Shown: positions 49,717 to 60,475, numbered from the stretch's first letter. The stretch is 64,000 bases of DNA from Pedobacter sp. MR2016-24 (GCF_026239655.1 NZ_JAPIVO010000001.1:310001-374000), one strand, 5' to 3'. Program-made: numbers and translations. The notes: generated from the letters alone by a model not told the origin.

Positions 49717-51975
49717 ATGTCTGAATATAATCCTGCTGAACTTGCTGCCAAATTTATCAATTATACTTCAAGGCATATCTTCCTTACGGGTAAGGCTGGT
49801 ACGGGGAAGACTACTTTTTTAAGGAGCTTAATTGAACTGACACATAAAAAGGCAGTTATCGTAGCTCCCACGGGGATTGCTGCGATTAATGCTGCGGGGG
49901 TGACTATCCATTCCCTGTTTCAGCTCCCTTTTGGTACCTATCTACCTAAACAGCCTACAAACGAACCTTTTAACCAGCAATACAATACGCCAAAATCTAT
50001 TGTCCGTCATTTACAGATGAACACCACCAAAAGGAGGATTTTTCAGGATCTTGAATTGCTGATCATAGATGAGGTGAGTATGCTGCGTGCCGATCTCCTG
50101 GATGCAATTGATATGGTTTTACGTTATATCAGAAAAAATAATGCAAGTTTTGGTGGCGTTCAGGTATTGTTTATCGGCGATTTACATCAGCTCCCCCCGG
50201 TTGTTAAATCTAATGAATGGCAGTTGCTCGGAGAGTTTTATAACAGTGTTTATTTCTTTGATGCACATGCGTTGCAGCAAAGTCCGCCAGTATATATTGA
50301 ACTGGAAAAAATATATCGTCAGGCAGATTCAGTATTTATCAATCTGCTCAATAACCTGAGGAATAATGAAATTACAGTAGATGATATCAACCTGCTGGAG
50401 AAGTATTACAGCGCTGATTTTGTACCGGCGAAGTCGGAAAAATATATTACGCTGACTACCCATAACCAGCGGGCAGATACGCTCAATAAAAAAAGCCTGG
50501 AAGAGCTGGCCGGGAAATCGCACTATTTTAAGTCGGCCGTAGAAGGTGAATTCGCTGAAAATTCTTATCCTGCAGAGCATTTGCTTGAACTAAAGCTTGG
50601 TGCGCAGATCATGTTTATCAAAAACGATCAGTCAGGTGAGCGCCGGTTTTTCAATGGTAAGATTGCCACGGTGATCGATCTTAAAGAAGATACTATCGAG
50701 GTAGAGACCGAAGGGGAAAGAGAAAGGATCATCCTGGAAAAATACACCTGGAAAAACATCAGGTATACCAACCATAAGGTCACCAATGAGATAGAGGAAG
50801 AGGTGATTGGTAAGTTTATTCAGTACCCTATCAAACTGGCCTGGGCCATCACCGTACATAAAAGTCAGGGTTTAACTTTTGATAAAGCGATTATAGATAT
50901 TGGGAATGCTTTCGCGCCCGGACAAATTTACGTGGCGTTATCACGCCTCCGTTCTTTGGATGGACTGGTGCTTACCTCGCAGATTTCCCGTACAGGGATT
51001 CGTCAGGACCAGAATGTATCTCATTTTGCAAAAAACAAACAGCAGCAGGAAGCGCTGGACGCACAGATTAAACTGGAAAGTGAGTCCTTCTTAAGGACTT
51101 ATCTGATGCAGTGTTTCGATCTGAATCCGCTGGATAATTTTGTTTATGAGCATGTGCATTCCTACAGCAAAGACATCAACAAATCTGCAAAGCAGAAACA
51201 TGTGAAATGGGCACAGCAGCTGTTGAAAGATCTCAGTGAGATTAAGCTGCATGCAAATAAATTCCTGAACCAGATACAGCGCTTAAGCCACGAACAAACG
51301 GAGGAAGGGCTGGCTATACTTTTTGAGCGTACCAGACTTGCTGAAAACTATTTTAATCCATTGATTCTGGACCTCTCTGCCCGAATTTTTGAGCGTATGG
51401 AGCTGGTGAAACAAGATAAGCAGGTGACAGCCTTTTTAACCGAACTGCTGGAAATGGAATCATTGTTTTATGAGCAGTACAAAAAGATGCGTAAAGCTAC
51501 CGCCTTGTTAAAAGCGACTATAGAGGGAACCGAATTTACCAAAACCGATGTAAGTGCTTTACTTAATCAGGCGGACCGCGAGCTGCAGATGAAGAAAGTT
51601 TTTGCAATGCCGAATACGCTCGACTTTACAGCGAAGAAACCACGGGCAGCAAAGACGGCGAAGGTGAAAGTGCCCAAGCCGGACACAAAAGAGGCTTCTC
51701 TGGAAATGTTCCGGGCAGGAAAGTCCATCGAGGAGATTGCCAGAGAACGGAATATGGTGGCAGGGACAATTGAAGGACATCTTGCACATTATATTGCTTT
51801 GCAGGAGATCTCTGCGAAAGATATTCTTGGTGCTAAAAAGCTGGACAAGATACTGGAAGCCATAAAATTATTGAAGACGCTAAATCTCAATCCGATAAGG
51901 GCACACCTGGGCAGTAAATACACATTTGGTGAAATCAAGATCGGTATTGCAGCACATCTGGCGGAGGGAAACTAG
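49717..51975 (+). CDS. PIF1-type helicase with C-terminal helix-turn-helix tail
   Basis: 752-residue SF1B DNA helicase. Motifs I and Ia are GKAGTGKTTFLRSL and APTGIAAINAAGVTIHSLFQLP. Motif II is LLIIDEVSML, motif III FIGDLHQLPPV, and motifs V/VI are ITVHKSQGLTFDKAIID and YVALSRLRSLDGL. Residues from about 440 on are helical and charged, ending with an HTH_40-like module (LEMFRAGKSIEEIARERNMVAGTIEGHLAHYI, about 663-695), a type seen in RecQ tails. The stop interlocks with that of dapF (4-bp overlap). Confidence 0.92.
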   Translation: MSEYNPAELAAKFINYTSRHIFLTGKAGTGKTTFLRSLIELTHKKAVIVAPTGIAAINAAGVTIHSLFQLPFGTYLPKQPTNEPFNQQYNTPKSIVRHLQMNTTKRRIFQDLELLIIDEVSMLRADLLDAIDMVLRYIRKNNASFGGVQVLFIGDLHQLPPVVKSNEWQLLGEFYNSVYFFDAHALQQSPPVYIELEKIYRQADSVFINLLNNLRNNEITVDDINLLEKYYSADFVPAKSEKYITLTTHNQRADTLNKKSLEELAGKSHYFKSAVEGEFAENSYPAEHLLELKLGAQIMFIKNDQSGERRFFNGKIATVIDLKEDTIEVETEGERERIILEKYTWKNIRYTNHKVTNEIEEEVIGKFIQYPIKLAWAITVHKSQGLTFDKAIIDIGNAFAPGQIYVALSRLRSLDGLVLTSQISRTGIRQDQNVSHFAKNKQQQEALDAQIKLESESFLRTYLMQCFDLNPLDNFVYEHVHSYSKDINKSAKQKHVKWAQQLLKDLSEIKLHANKFLNQIQRLSHEQTEEGLAILFERTRLAENYFNPLILDLSARIFERMELVKQDKQVTAFLTELLEMESLFYEQYKKMRKATALLKATIEGTEFTKTDVSALLNQADRELQMKKVFAMPNTLDFTAKKPRAAKTAKVKVPKPDTKEASLEMFRAGKSIEEIARERNMVAGTIEGHLAHYIALQEISAKDILGAKKLDKILEAIKLLKTLNLNPIRAHLGSKYTFGEIKIGIAAHLAEGN

Positions 51976-52784
51976 ATTTTAATTTCACCTTCAAAAACCA
52001 GTTCAGCAGGACCACAAAGAAATACATTGGTAAATTGATGCCCATCATAATTAAATTCGATGCGTAGTTTTCCACCCAAAACTTTAATGTCGGTTTTTAG
52101 ATCGCCGGTTTGCTGGTTGTGCTGTGCCATAGCCAGGGCTACCGCAGTAACACCTGTACCACAGGCATGAGTTTCATCTTCAACGCCGCGTTCAAATGTG
52201 CGTACGAATAAGTGATCGCCTTTATCTTCAACAAAGTTCACGTTGATTCCCTCTTCTTTATAAGTGGGGTTATTACGAATAGCAGCGCCTGCGTTAAAAA
52301 CGTCCAGTTGATCCAGTGCCGTAGTCTGTTCTACATAATGCGGAGACCCGGTGTTCATTACATACGCGCTTCCGTCTCTGCTTACTTTATCCACGTCAAT
52401 CATTTGTAAATCAACCCAGTTACCCTCTGCTGAAATTTTGGCATAATGCATGCCATCTACTGCCAGAAAGTTAGTTTCCTGAGTTATGATTCCCAGGTGC
52501 TTAGCGAAAGCAACGATACATCTGCCTCCATTTCCACACATGCTGCCCAGTTTCCCGTCAGCATTAAAATAGAGCATTTCAAAATCGTAAGCTGGATGGT
52601 TCTGTAATAACATCAAACCATCGCCACCTACGCCGAAACGCCTGTCGCACAATTGTAAAACACTATTATTATCCTTATATTGAAAATGTTCATCCCTGTT
52701 GTCAATTAAGACAAAGTCGTTGCCCGCGCCCTGATATTTATAGAAATGAGTAGTTGCTGGATGTGCTGGTTTGGTATTTAACAT
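51972..52784 (-). CDS. dapF: Diaminopimelate epimerase
   Basis: 270-residue PLP-independent racemase that makes meso-diaminopimelate for lysine and peptidoglycan synthesis. The two catalytic cysteines are Cys83 (SMCGNGGRC) and Cys208 (THACGTGVTAVA). The N-terminal FYKYQGAGNDFVLIDN signature and GVGGDGLMLL are intact. Length is normal. No other lysine-pathway gene is nearby, so it is monocistronic or transcribed alone. Confidence 0.96.
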   Translation of the reverse strand: MLNTKPAHPATTHFYKYQGAGNDFVLIDNRDEHFQYKDNNSVLQLCDRRFGVGGDGLMLLQNHPAYDFEMLYFNADGKLGSMCGNGGRCIVAFAKHLGIITQETNFLAVDGMHYAKISAEGNWVDLQMIDVDKVSRDGSAYVMNTGSPHYVEQTTALDQLDVFNAGAAIRNNPTYKEEGINVNFVEDKGDHLFVRTFERGVEDETHACGTGVTAVALAMAQHNQQTGDLKTDIKVLGGKLRIEFNYDGHQFTNVFLCGPAELVFEGEIKI

Positions 52785-52943
52785 TTTTTAACAGTTATAG
52801 GATGTTCTGGTGATACAAATATCGCGCTAATGGTATTAAATTTGAATATAAAGATGAAAAGAAATGTTGCTGTTCAGATTTGAAATAACACATTAAATTT
52901 TAAGGTTACATTTTTCGGATACAATTAACTAACAATAACACAT

Positions 52944-54476
52944 ATGAAAAGAATAGCATTAATAGTTTTAGCTGCATTTATAGGTGGTGCAGCAGCAATT
53001 GGTGGTTACAAGATGTTAGAAAATAACACCACCGGTCTAACGCTGGCAGAAAAGCAGAATGTTCATTTTGCCAGTAACCCAAGTACAATCTCATCGGCAG
53101 GATCAGTAGATTTTGTTCAGGCTGCAGCAGCGGTTTCCCCTGCGGTAGTCCATATTAAAACAACATTTGCTTCTTCAGGCAGTTCTGGTGGCGGTTCGCC
53201 GATGGATATGATGGAAGAGTTCTTCGGTGGCGGTCGCGGTGGCAGAAGTCAGCGTGCACCAAGAGCAGCATCTGGTTCCGGAGTAATTCTCACTCCTGAC
53301 GGTTATATAGTGACGAATAACCATGTAGTGGAAAACGCAGAAAAGATCCAGGTGATTTTATCAGACAGACGTAAGGTTGAAGCCCGCGTGATTGGTAGAG
53401 ATGCCAATACTGACCTGGCCTTGATTAAAGTTGACGCTTCTGATCTGCCTGTAGTGAAAATGGGTAACTCGGATAACGTGCAGGTAGGTGAATGGGTGTT
53501 GGCAGTAGGTTTCCCGCTGGATTTGCAAACTACCGTAACAGCAGGTATCGTAAGTGCAAAAGCACGCTCTATAGGTATTCTGGGCAGAGGACAGCAGCCA
53601 ACTGAAGAAGAGTATGAAGAATATCAGCGTACGGGTAAAGTAAAACAAAGAACAAATAACTCGATTGAATCCTATATTCAGACTGATGCAGCGATTAACC
53701 CTGGAAACAGTGGTGGTGCATTGGTGAATGCGAATGGAGAGCTGGTGGGTATCAACTCCGCTATTGCCTCTCAGACAGGTACCAATGAAGGTTATGGTTT
53801 CGCTATTCCTGTAAATCTTGCGAAAAAGATCCTGGAAGATTTCAAAAAATACGGTAGTGTAAAACGTGGTTATGTAGGCGTAACCTTCCAGGAATTGAAC
53901 GCAGATGCAGCTGAAGAACTAAAAGTAAGTGATGTAAGCGGATTGTATGTAAGTGATGTATTGCCAAATGGTGGTGGTGCTGCGGCAGGTATCCGTAAAG
54001 GTGATATTATCAAAAAAGTAGGCGGCAGAGAGATCTTTTCTTCTCCTGATCTGCAGGAAACAATCGGTCGTTTAAGTCCGGGTGATAAAGTGCAGCTGAC
54101 CATTTCCAGAGACGGAAAAGAGCAGAACGTGGGGGTAACCCTGAAGGGCGACGAAAGCATAGGCAAACCAAGTACAGCTCTTGCCTCGCGTGCTACAGGA
54201 ACAACCATCAGTAAACTGGGCGCATCATTTGCACCGGCATCTGCAGCTACCAAAGCGAAATATGGTGTTAAAAATGGTGTTGTTGTAACCGGAGTAGAAC
54301 CGGGTAAGGCATTTGATAACCTTGACATCCCTAAAGGATTACTGGTAACAGCTATTAATGGTAAAGCGGTGAATAACGTAAGAGATATAGAAGCGGCTCT
54401 GCCGACCTCGAGAAGTGGTAAAACCACAGTATCGGGAGTAGGGCCAAATGGTAATTATACCTTCAGCTTCAACTAA
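52944..54476 (+). CDS. DegP/HtrA-family periplasmic serine protease
   Basis: 510-residue envelope protease and chaperone. An N-terminal membrane anchor or signal (IALIVLAAFIGGAAAIGGY) is followed by a Gly/Arg-rich linker and the trypsin-like domain with His127 (VTNNHVVE), Asp157 (ANTDLALI) and Ser256 (NPGNSGGAL). Two PDZ domains follow: about 290-390 (VGVTFQELNADAAEEL) and 410-510 (KYGVKNGVVVTGVEPGKAFD). Length matches DegQ/DegP. A terminator lies 25 bp downstream. Confidence 0.95.
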   Translation: MKRIALIVLAAFIGGAAAIGGYKMLENNTTGLTLAEKQNVHFASNPSTISSAGSVDFVQAAAAVSPAVVHIKTTFASSGSSGGGSPMDMMEEFFGGGRGGRSQRAPRAASGSGVILTPDGYIVTNNHVVENAEKIQVILSDRRKVEARVIGRDANTDLALIKVDASDLPVVKMGNSDNVQVGEWVLAVGFPLDLQTTVTAGIVSAKARSIGILGRGQQPTEEEYEEYQRTGKVKQRTNNSIESYIQTDAAINPGNSGGALVNANGELVGINSAIASQTGTNEGYGFAIPVNLAKKILEDFKKYGSVKRGYVGVTFQELNADAAEELKVSDVSGLYVSDVLPNGGGAAAGIRKGDIIKKVGGREIFSSPDLQETIGRLSPGDKVQLTISRDGKEQNVGVTLKGDESIGKPSTALASRATGTTISKLGASFAPASAATKAKYGVKNGVVVTGVEPGKAFDNLDIPKGLLVTAINGKAVNNVRDIEAALPTSRSGKTTVSGVGPNGNYTFSFN

Positions 54477-54500
54477 TATTTAAAAATGTAGATTTCCGGA

Positions 54501-54533
54501 CGGGAAGTGGCAAATGTCGCTTTCCGTTTTTTT
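54501..54533 (+). terminator. Terminator after the DegP-family gene
   Basis: CGGGAAGTG (54501-54509) pairs with CGCTTTCCG (54518-54526) with two G-T pairs, followed by seven T residues. Confidence 0.85.
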
Positions 54534-54651
54534 ATGCAATTGATTGTAGCTGATCAGACTGCAATCGATAAGAATCAGCTTCAAAAGCGATTAGAACGTT
54601 TCTAAATAGATTTTAGAACTTGCATCTGTATAAATTAAGTCATTTATTAAA

Positions 54652-54659
54652 TACTTTTG
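54652..54659 (+). promoter_or_regulatory. Predicted -7 element of the succinate dehydrogenase operon
   Basis: TACTTTTG matches TAnnTTTG, 29 nt before the sdhC ATG at 54689. It excludes the in-frame upstream start at 54620. Confidence 0.6.
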
Positions 54660-54688
54660 CAGGAATAGAACTCAAATATATAAATCTA

Positions 54689-55369
54689 ATGGCTAGTTTC
54701 GGAAACGCTTTTTCCTCATCTATAGGAAAAAAACTAATAATGGGTATCACCGGCCTGTTTCTAATCTTATTTCTTATCGTGCATTGTTTCATCAATTCAT
54801 TGATATTTCTGAATGACGGTGGTCTAACATTCAACCTTGGTGCTCATTTCATGGCAACCAACTGGTTAATCAGAGGATCTGAGATTATCCTGATGCTGGG
54901 TTTATTGGCTCACATTGTTCAGGGTCTGCGTTTAACCTTCCTGAACCAGGCAGCACGTCCTGTAAAGTATGCGGTAAATAGCGGTAATGCAAACAGTAAA
55001 TGGTATTCCCGCTCTATGGGATTGCTTGGAACACTGTTATTAATATTCCTGATTGTTCATTTGTCTAACTTCTGGGTGGTTTCCCGTTTTACCGGTATTC
55101 CTACTGAAGATGCAAACGGGCATGAGGATTTGTTCGCTGTAATGAAAGAGACCTTCCAGAATGTATGGATCGTGGTATTGTATGTATTGGCTATGGCTTC
55201 TTTGTTATACCACTTACTACACGGTTTTGCTTCTGCATTCCAGACACTTGGATGGAACCACAGAAAGTATTCTCCACTAATTAAAAGCGTAGGTGTCTGG
55301 TATTCAATTATCTTATCAGTCCTTTTCGCAGCCATGCCTGTAGCTATCTATACAGGTCTTATTAAATAA
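54689..55369 (+). CDS. sdhC: Succinate dehydrogenase cytochrome b subunit
   Basis: 226-residue membrane anchor with five transmembrane helices, the single-subunit (type B-like) anchor found with three-gene SdhCAB operons in Bacteroidota. It starts [23 protein letters not shown]; conserved His residues for haem lie in [30 protein letters not shown] and [12 protein letters not shown]. It passes electrons between SdhB and menaquinone. The flavoprotein gene follows 26 bp downstream. Confidence 0.94.
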   Translation: MASFGNAFSSSIGKKLIMGITGLFLILFLIVHCFINSLIFLNDGGLTFNLGAHFMATNWLIRGSEIILMLGLLAHIVQGLRLTFLNQAARPVKYAVNSGNANSKWYSRSMGLLGTLLLIFLIVHLSNFWVVSRFTGIPTEDANGHEDLFAVMKETFQNVWIVVLYVLAMASLLYHLLHGFASAFQTLGWNHRKYSPLIKSVGVWYSIILSVLFAAMPVAIYTGLIK

Positions 55370-55395
55370 ATTTCGAACGTATAACGCTAAATAAA

Positions 55396-57375
55396 ATGGC
55401 AGATTTTAATGCAAATATACCGGAAGGGGAACTAACCGTAAAGTGGACCAAGTTAAGGTCTTCTATGCCTCTGGTTAACCCGGCCAATAAAAGAAGTATA
55501 GAAATTGTTGTAGTAGGTTCAGGACTTGCAGGTGCTTCGGCAGCTTCAACCCTTGCCGAAATGGGATATAAAGTAAAGGTTTTTTGTTTTCAGGATTCAC
55601 CAAGACGGGCGCACTCTATCGCTGCTCAGGGTGGTATCAATGCGGCAAAAAATTATCAGAATGATGGTGACAGTGTTTACCGTTTATTCTATGATACAAT
55701 CAAAGGTGGTGATTACCGTGCCCGCGAAGCTAACGTTCATCGTTTAGCTGAAGTAAGTACAAGTATCATCGATCAGTGTGTGGCTCAGGGTGTACCTCTG
55801 GCAAGAGAGTACGGCGGACTGCTGGATAACCGTTCATTCGGTGGTACACAGGTACAGCGTACGTTCTATGCAGCAGGGCAGACTGGTCAGCAGTTACTTC
55901 TTGGTGCTTACAGTGCGCTTGAGCGTCAGATTGGTATGGGTAAAGTAGAGATGTTTACCCGTCATGAAATGCTGGAAGTAGTGGTAATTGAAGGTAAAGC
56001 ACGTGGTATTATTGCACGTAACCTGATCACCGGAGAACTGGAGCGTCATTTTGGTCATGCTGTTTTATTAGGTACAGGTGGTTATGGAAACGTATTTTAC
56101 CTGTCTACCAATGCCATGGGAAGTAATGTTACTGCGGCATGGAAAGCACATAAAAAAGGAGCTTTCTTTGGTAATCCTTGTTTTACACAGATTCATCCTA
56201 CATGTATTCCTGTTTCAGGAGATCACCAGTCTAAATTAACCCTGATGTCTGAGTCATTACGTAATGACGGACGTATCTGGGTGCCTAAAAAGAAAGATGA
56301 TCAGCGTAAAGCTTCGGAGATTCCTGAAGATGAAAGAGATTATTATTTAGAACGTCGTTATCCTGCTTTTGGTAACCTTGTACCACGTGATGTGGCCTCA
56401 AGAGCTGCTAAAGAGCGTTGTGATGCCGGTTATGGTGTAGGTAAGTCTAAACTGGCTGTTTACCTTGACTTTGCTGCTAACACGGAGCGCTACGGACGTA
56501 TTGAAGCTACTAAACACAATATTCAGAATCCGGATCATGCAACTTGCATGCGCCTTGGACGTGAAGTGGTAAAAGAGAAATATGGTAACTTGTTTGATAT
56601 GTACGCGCAGATTACGGGTGAAGATCCATATGAATTGCCAATGCGTATTTATCCTGCAGTTCACTATACCATGGGTGGTTTATGGGTTGATTATAACCTG
56701 ATGACAACTGTACCTGGATTATATGCATTAGGTGAGGCCAATTTCTCTGACCATGGTGCCAACCGCTTAGGGGCATCTGCTTTAATGCAGGGCCTGGCAG
56801 ATGGTTATTTTGTAATCCCTTATACTATTGGGGCTTACTTATCAAAGGAACTGGCAACAAAACCAATTCCACTAGATCATCCTGCTTTTGTTGAGGCCGA
56901 AGCCAGTGTAAAATCTATCCTGGATAAGTTTATCAGCATCAAAGGAACCAAATCTGTCGATTTCTTCCATAAGAAACTGGGTCTGATTATGTGGGATAAA
57001 TGTGGAATGGCACGTAATGCTAAAGGCTTAACTGAAGCAATTGCAGAAATCCAGCAGTTGCGCAGAGATTTCTGGAGCGATGTACGTGTTCCCGGAACCG
57101 CTGATGAATTCAATCCTGAACTGGAAAAAGCTGGTCGTGTGGCCGACTTTATCGAGCTGGGTGAACTGATGTGTATTGATGCATTAAACAGAAATGAATC
57201 TTGCGGAGGACACTTCAGAGAAGAATATCAGACTGAAGAAGGAGAAGCTTTAAGGGACGATGAAAACTACGCATATGTAGCTGCATGGGAATTTAAAGAA
57301 GGTGTTAAATTTGAGCTGCATAAAGAAGAGCTGAAATTCGAGAATATCAAGATTGCACAAAGAAGTTATAAATAA
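55396..57375 (+). CDS. sdhA: Succinate dehydrogenase / fumarate reductase flavoprotein
   Basis: 659-residue catalytic subunit with covalent FAD that oxidises succinate to fumarate. It has the dinucleotide-binding site [19 protein letters not shown], the FAD-His segment [17 protein letters not shown], the active-site region [15 protein letters not shown], and [25 protein letters not shown]. It is the middle gene of sdhCAB; sdhB follows 23 bp downstream. Confidence 0.96.
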   Translation: MADFNANIPEGELTVKWTKLRSSMPLVNPANKRSIEIVVVGSGLAGASAASTLAEMGYKVKVFCFQDSPRRAHSIAAQGGINAAKNYQNDGDSVYRLFYDTIKGGDYRAREANVHRLAEVSTSIIDQCVAQGVPLAREYGGLLDNRSFGGTQVQRTFYAAGQTGQQLLLGAYSALERQIGMGKVEMFTRHEMLEVVVIEGKARGIIARNLITGELERHFGHAVLLGTGGYGNVFYLSTNAMGSNVTAAWKAHKKGAFFGNPCFTQIHPTCIPVSGDHQSKLTLMSESLRNDGRIWVPKKKDDQRKASEIPEDERDYYLERRYPAFGNLVPRDVASRAAKERCDAGYGVGKSKLAVYLDFAANTERYGRIEATKHNIQNPDHATCMRLGREVVKEKYGNLFDMYAQITGEDPYELPMRIYPAVHYTMGGLWVDYNLMTTVPGLYALGEANFSDHGANRLGASALMQGLADGYFVIPYTIGAYLSKELATKPIPLDHPAFVEAEASVKSILDKFISIKGTKSVDFFHKKLGLIMWDKCGMARNAKGLTEAIAEIQQLRRDFWSDVRVPGTADEFNPELEKAGRVADFIELGELMCIDALNRNESCGGHFREEYQTEEGEALRDDENYAYVAAWEFKEGVKFELHKEELKFENIKIAQRSYK

Positions 57376-57398
57376 TCTAGTACTAAAATCTCAATACC

Positions 57399-58169
57399 AT
57401 GAGTACAGGAAATATGAATTTAACGCTGAAAGTTTGGCGTCAGAAGAATAATAAAGCCAAAGGTAATTTGGTGGATTATAAATTATCAGAAATTTCTCCT
57501 GATATGTCTTTCTTAGAGATGTTCGATGTTTTAAACGAGCAGCTGATTAACAAGGGCGATGAACCAATTGTGTTTGATCACGATTGCAGAGAAGGTATTT
57601 GCGGTGCATGTTCAATGTATATCAATGGAAGACCACATGGTCCGAAAGAGGGTATCACTACCTGCCAGCTGCACATGCGCTCATTTAAAGATGGAGATAC
57701 CATTGTTGTAGAACCATGGAGAGCGAAGGCTTTTCCGGTAATCAAAGATTTAACGGTAGATCGTACTGCGTTTGATAGAATTATTGCTGCAGGTGGCTTT
57801 ATTTCAGTTAATACAGGGAATGCACAAGATGCTAACGCATTGCCTATTCCTAAGCTTCAGGCAGATGCTGCTTTTGAAGCTGCGGCTTGTATAGGTTGTG
57901 GTGCTTGTGTAGCTACTTGTAAAAATGCTTCTGCAATGCTTTTCACTTCAGCTAAGATTTCTCAGCTGGCATTATTGCCTCAGGGTCAGCCGGAACGCTA
58001 CCGTCGCGCGCAAAGCATGGTAGCGCAAATGGATGCTGAAGGTTTTGGAAACTGTACAAATACAGGTGCCTGTGAAGCGGAATGTCCTAAAGGAATCTCT
58101 CTGGAGAACATCGCAAGGATGAATAGAGATTTTTATGCTGCTAAATTTGTTTCTGAGGAAGAAGTTTAA
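57399..58169 (+). CDS. sdhB: Succinate dehydrogenase / fumarate reductase iron-sulfur protein
   Basis: 256-residue subunit carrying electrons from FAD to the membrane anchor. It has the [2Fe-2S] ligands in [20 protein letters not shown] plus a later Cys (TTCQL), then [11 protein letters not shown] and [15 protein letters not shown] for the [4Fe-4S] and third cluster. ATG 57399 or 57414 could be the start. A hairpin terminator follows. Confidence 0.96.
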   Translation: MSTGNMNLTLKVWRQKNNKAKGNLVDYKLSEISPDMSFLEMFDVLNEQLINKGDEPIVFDHDCREGICGACSMYINGRPHGPKEGITTCQLHMRSFKDGDTIVVEPWRAKAFPVIKDLTVDRTAFDRIIAAGGFISVNTGNAQDANALPIPKLQADAAFEAAACIGCGACVATCKNASAMLFTSAKISQLALLPQGQPERYRRAQSMVAQMDAEGFGNCTNTGACEAECPKGISLENIARMNRDFYAAKFVSEEEV

Positions 58170-58202
58170 TAAATTTAGGCAACGAGACAAGGATTTAACA
58201 TA

Positions 58203-58231
58203 AAAACCCCGGACAAATTGCCCGGGGTTTT
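58203..58231. terminator. Bidirectional terminator after sdhB
   Basis: AAAACCCCGG and CCGGGGTTTT pair around a 9-nt loop between the convergent sdhB and BlaR1-like genes. Confidence 0.88.
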
Positions 58232-58247
58232 GTGTTTATTATGCAGT

Positions 58248-60101
58248 TTAATTATGCTGTTCAGGCTTGATCGTGCTCTCTTTAGCTTCCGATTTCTTTC
58301 CTTTTTTTAAGGTAATCAGGATCACCCCGTTTTTCGCATCTTCTCCATAAGTTGAAGTCGCACTGGCATCTTTAAGTACGGATATTGATTCTATATCGTC
58401 TGTTTTTATCTTTTTCATGTCACTCTCCATAGCACGTATACCGTCAATGATATAAAGTGGCGGAACCTTTCCATCTTTAGTCCTCACTGAAATATCTGTT
58501 TTTGGATCTTTATTGTCAAGAGTGAATGATATAGGGATATTGTATTTTACACGTACGGGTGTATTACCATCATATCCGGGATCCCAGTTGGGCGAATTCT
58601 CCAATATTCTTACTGCTTCTTCATCCAGTCCGCTGCCAATTCCCCTTTCAACTTTGATATCTGTCAGTTTTCCACTGGTTTCAACAACGTAAGATAAATA
58701 AACTCTGCCTTGTACATTGTTTTTTAGTGCCTCTTCAGGATATTTTACACTGGCAGCAATATATTTATAAAATTTATCCATACCGCCCGGGAATGAAGGC
58801 TGTTGGGTTAAGGAAACGAAATCATATACTTTGCCTTCGTTATCCTGAGCATCAGCCGTAATCCTTATCTTTGATGCTGAATTGGCCTTTACTGTCACTG
58901 GATTCAGCACGGTATAACCTTCCGGATAAGCTTCATCAGCATTTTTTAAAGGAGTTTTCATTCCTTCTGCTCTAAAGTTTACTTTCAAAGTGTATTTGCC
59001 GTCATCTATTAGCGCAAATCCCTTATAGGCCAATATTGTTTTCATGACTTCAGCGTCACAGCCCATACCTAATTTAGTACTTACACCGATATCATTTACT
59101 TCAGCTTTACTCACTGTAAACTGAACTATTGAATTCCCCTGCAATTGCTTTTCTAATGCCGTTGCGGGATATTTAATTGATCTCGACAAATGGTCGTAAA
59201 AAGGCTTGAGGTCGTTTGCGGCTAAAATTTCCTGTGCGGGTCTGCTAATCTCTTCAGCAACAGCTTTTAATTCTTCATTTTTGCGGATAGTCGCAGAAGA
59301 AAGGAGCAGCGTAACTGCAAATAGGGGCAAAAACAGGCCATACTTTAAGATGGCGGTTTTTCCAGAACGTTGTTTGTGTAACATATAAATTCTTTTTTTT
59401 AACAGTGATTTATTGAAAAAACTATTAGTGAGTACATTCTGGTTCACACCAAAAGCTTTACTGAGCAGCAGCATGGCATATTGTTCCTTATCTCCCTGGA
59501 AATGGGCTGCCGCATCATCTGCCAGGTATTCATGGATATTTTTGATGGTATGCTTATAGACGTAAATTACAGGATTACACCAGTTAACAATACCCAGTAA
59601 CTCAAAGAACAGCACATCTATCGTATGGAGCTGGCGGATATGAACTTCTTCGTGCTGATGGATAGTGTCCAGTTGAGGAAGACGATGATCTATCTGTTTT
59701 TTATTTAAAAATGAGAACGCCATTCCTGTTTCAGGAGTATGGAGTAAACGTCGGACCCCTATTAGCCGGAACAGGAATAAAAGCGTAAAAAATGCTGCGC
59801 CGATGATATAGACCGCCAATGCAAATTTAGCCCAGTTGAACCGGTCCGGATCAGGAGCAATAACTACTTGCGCAATCATTGCATTAAGGTCTTCCACCCT
59901 GATCTGTACCTGGCGCGCTGCAGGTTGGGCAGCAAACCATTCCGGCCTAATAAAAGGAATAACCAGGGAGAGTACGCCCGCAGACAGCAGGTATAACCTG
60001 TTCAACATGAAATAAGTCTCTTTAGCTAGTAATAGCTTGTAAAATGCGTAAAATATAACCAGGTATATATTTACTTGCAGGAGATAATGGGCCCAGGTCA
60101 T
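58248..60101 (-). CDS. BlaR1-like M56 membrane metallopeptidase with TonB-C and plug-like modules
   Basis: 617-residue membrane sensor protease. N-terminal transmembrane helices (about 5-55, 93-120) precede the M56 domain with zinc motif HEEVH (150-154) and HEYLADDAA. Another helix near 245-268 leads to the periplasm. Two TonB-C-like repeats follow (SIKYPATALEKQLQGNSIVQF and SVKYPEEALKNNVQGRVYLSY), then a C-terminal plug-like segment (PPLYIIDGIRAMESDMKKI, GVILITLKKG). A BlaI-type repressor gene precedes it with a 4-bp overlap. It probably relays an envelope signal to the repressor. Confidence 0.88.
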   Translation of the reverse strand: MTWAHYLLQVNIYLVIFYAFYKLLLAKETYFMLNRLYLLSAGVLSLVIPFIRPEWFAAQPAARQVQIRVEDLNAMIAQVVIAPDPDRFNWAKFALAVYIIGAAFFTLLFLFRLIGVRRLLHTPETGMAFSFLNKKQIDHRLPQLDTIHQHEEVHIRQLHTIDVLFFELLGIVNWCNPVIYVYKHTIKNIHEYLADDAAAHFQGDKEQYAMLLLSKAFGVNQNVLTNSFFNKSLLKKRIYMLHKQRSGKTAILKYGLFLPLFAVTLLLSSATIRKNEELKAVAEEISRPAQEILAANDLKPFYDHLSRSIKYPATALEKQLQGNSIVQFTVSKAEVNDIGVSTKLGMGCDAEVMKTILAYKGFALIDDGKYTLKVNFRAEGMKTPLKNADEAYPEGYTVLNPVTVKANSASKIRITADAQDNEGKVYDFVSLTQQPSFPGGMDKFYKYIAASVKYPEEALKNNVQGRVYLSYVVETSGKLTDIKVERGIGSGLDEEAVRILENSPNWDPGYDGNTPVRVKYNIPISFTLDNKDPKTDISVRTKDGKVPPLYIIDGIRAMESDMKKIKTDDIESISVLKDASATSTYGEDAKNGVILITLKKGKKSEAKESTIKPEQHN

Positions 60102-60475
60102 TTTGTTTTCTTTTTAAGTTTGCTAATCATTTTCAGAATCTCATCCACATCACCTACATCCATCTTTTCTTCCTTTACAAAGAAGGAGAACATACTCTCC
60201 ACAGAGTTTTCGAAATAGTTTCCCAGTAATTTCTCTGTTGCATGTCTTTTGTAATCGTCTCGCGAGATCAACGCATAATACTGATGTGATTTCCCCAGTG
60301 CCTCGTGACCAATAAATCCTTTTACTTCAAGGATCCGGATAATGGTGGAAACCGTATTATATGCAGGCTTTGGTTCCGGTAGCAAGTCGATCACCTCTTT
60401 TACGAAGCCTTTATCTATTTGCCAGATGATTTGCATGATCTGCTCTTCTGCTTTAGTTAAGTCTTTAATCTCCAT
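60098..60475 (-). CDS. BlaI/MecI/CopY-family transcriptional repressor
   Basis: 125-residue winged-helix repressor. It starts MEIKDLTKAEEQIMQIIWQIDKGFVKEVIDLLPEP; the wing and recognition helix follow in AYNTVSTIIRILEVKGFIGHEALGKSHQYYALIS, and the C-terminus is the dimerisation helix ending KKKTK. The scissile region of the BlaI family (near the C-terminal third) is present. It is the first gene of an operon with the BlaR1-like sensor. Confidence 0.93.
   Translation of the reverse strand: MEIKDLTKAEEQIMQIIWQIDKGFVKEVIDLLPEPKPAYNTVSTIIRILEVKGFIGHEALGKSHQYYALISRDDYKRHATEKLLGNYFENSVESMFSFFVKEEKMDVGDVDEILKMISKLKKKTK

Noticed and set aside
53870..54427. 185-codon minus-strand frame inside the DegP-family gene
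   Set aside because: Entirely antisense to well-supported PDZ-coding sequence; composition follows from codon usage of the sense gene.
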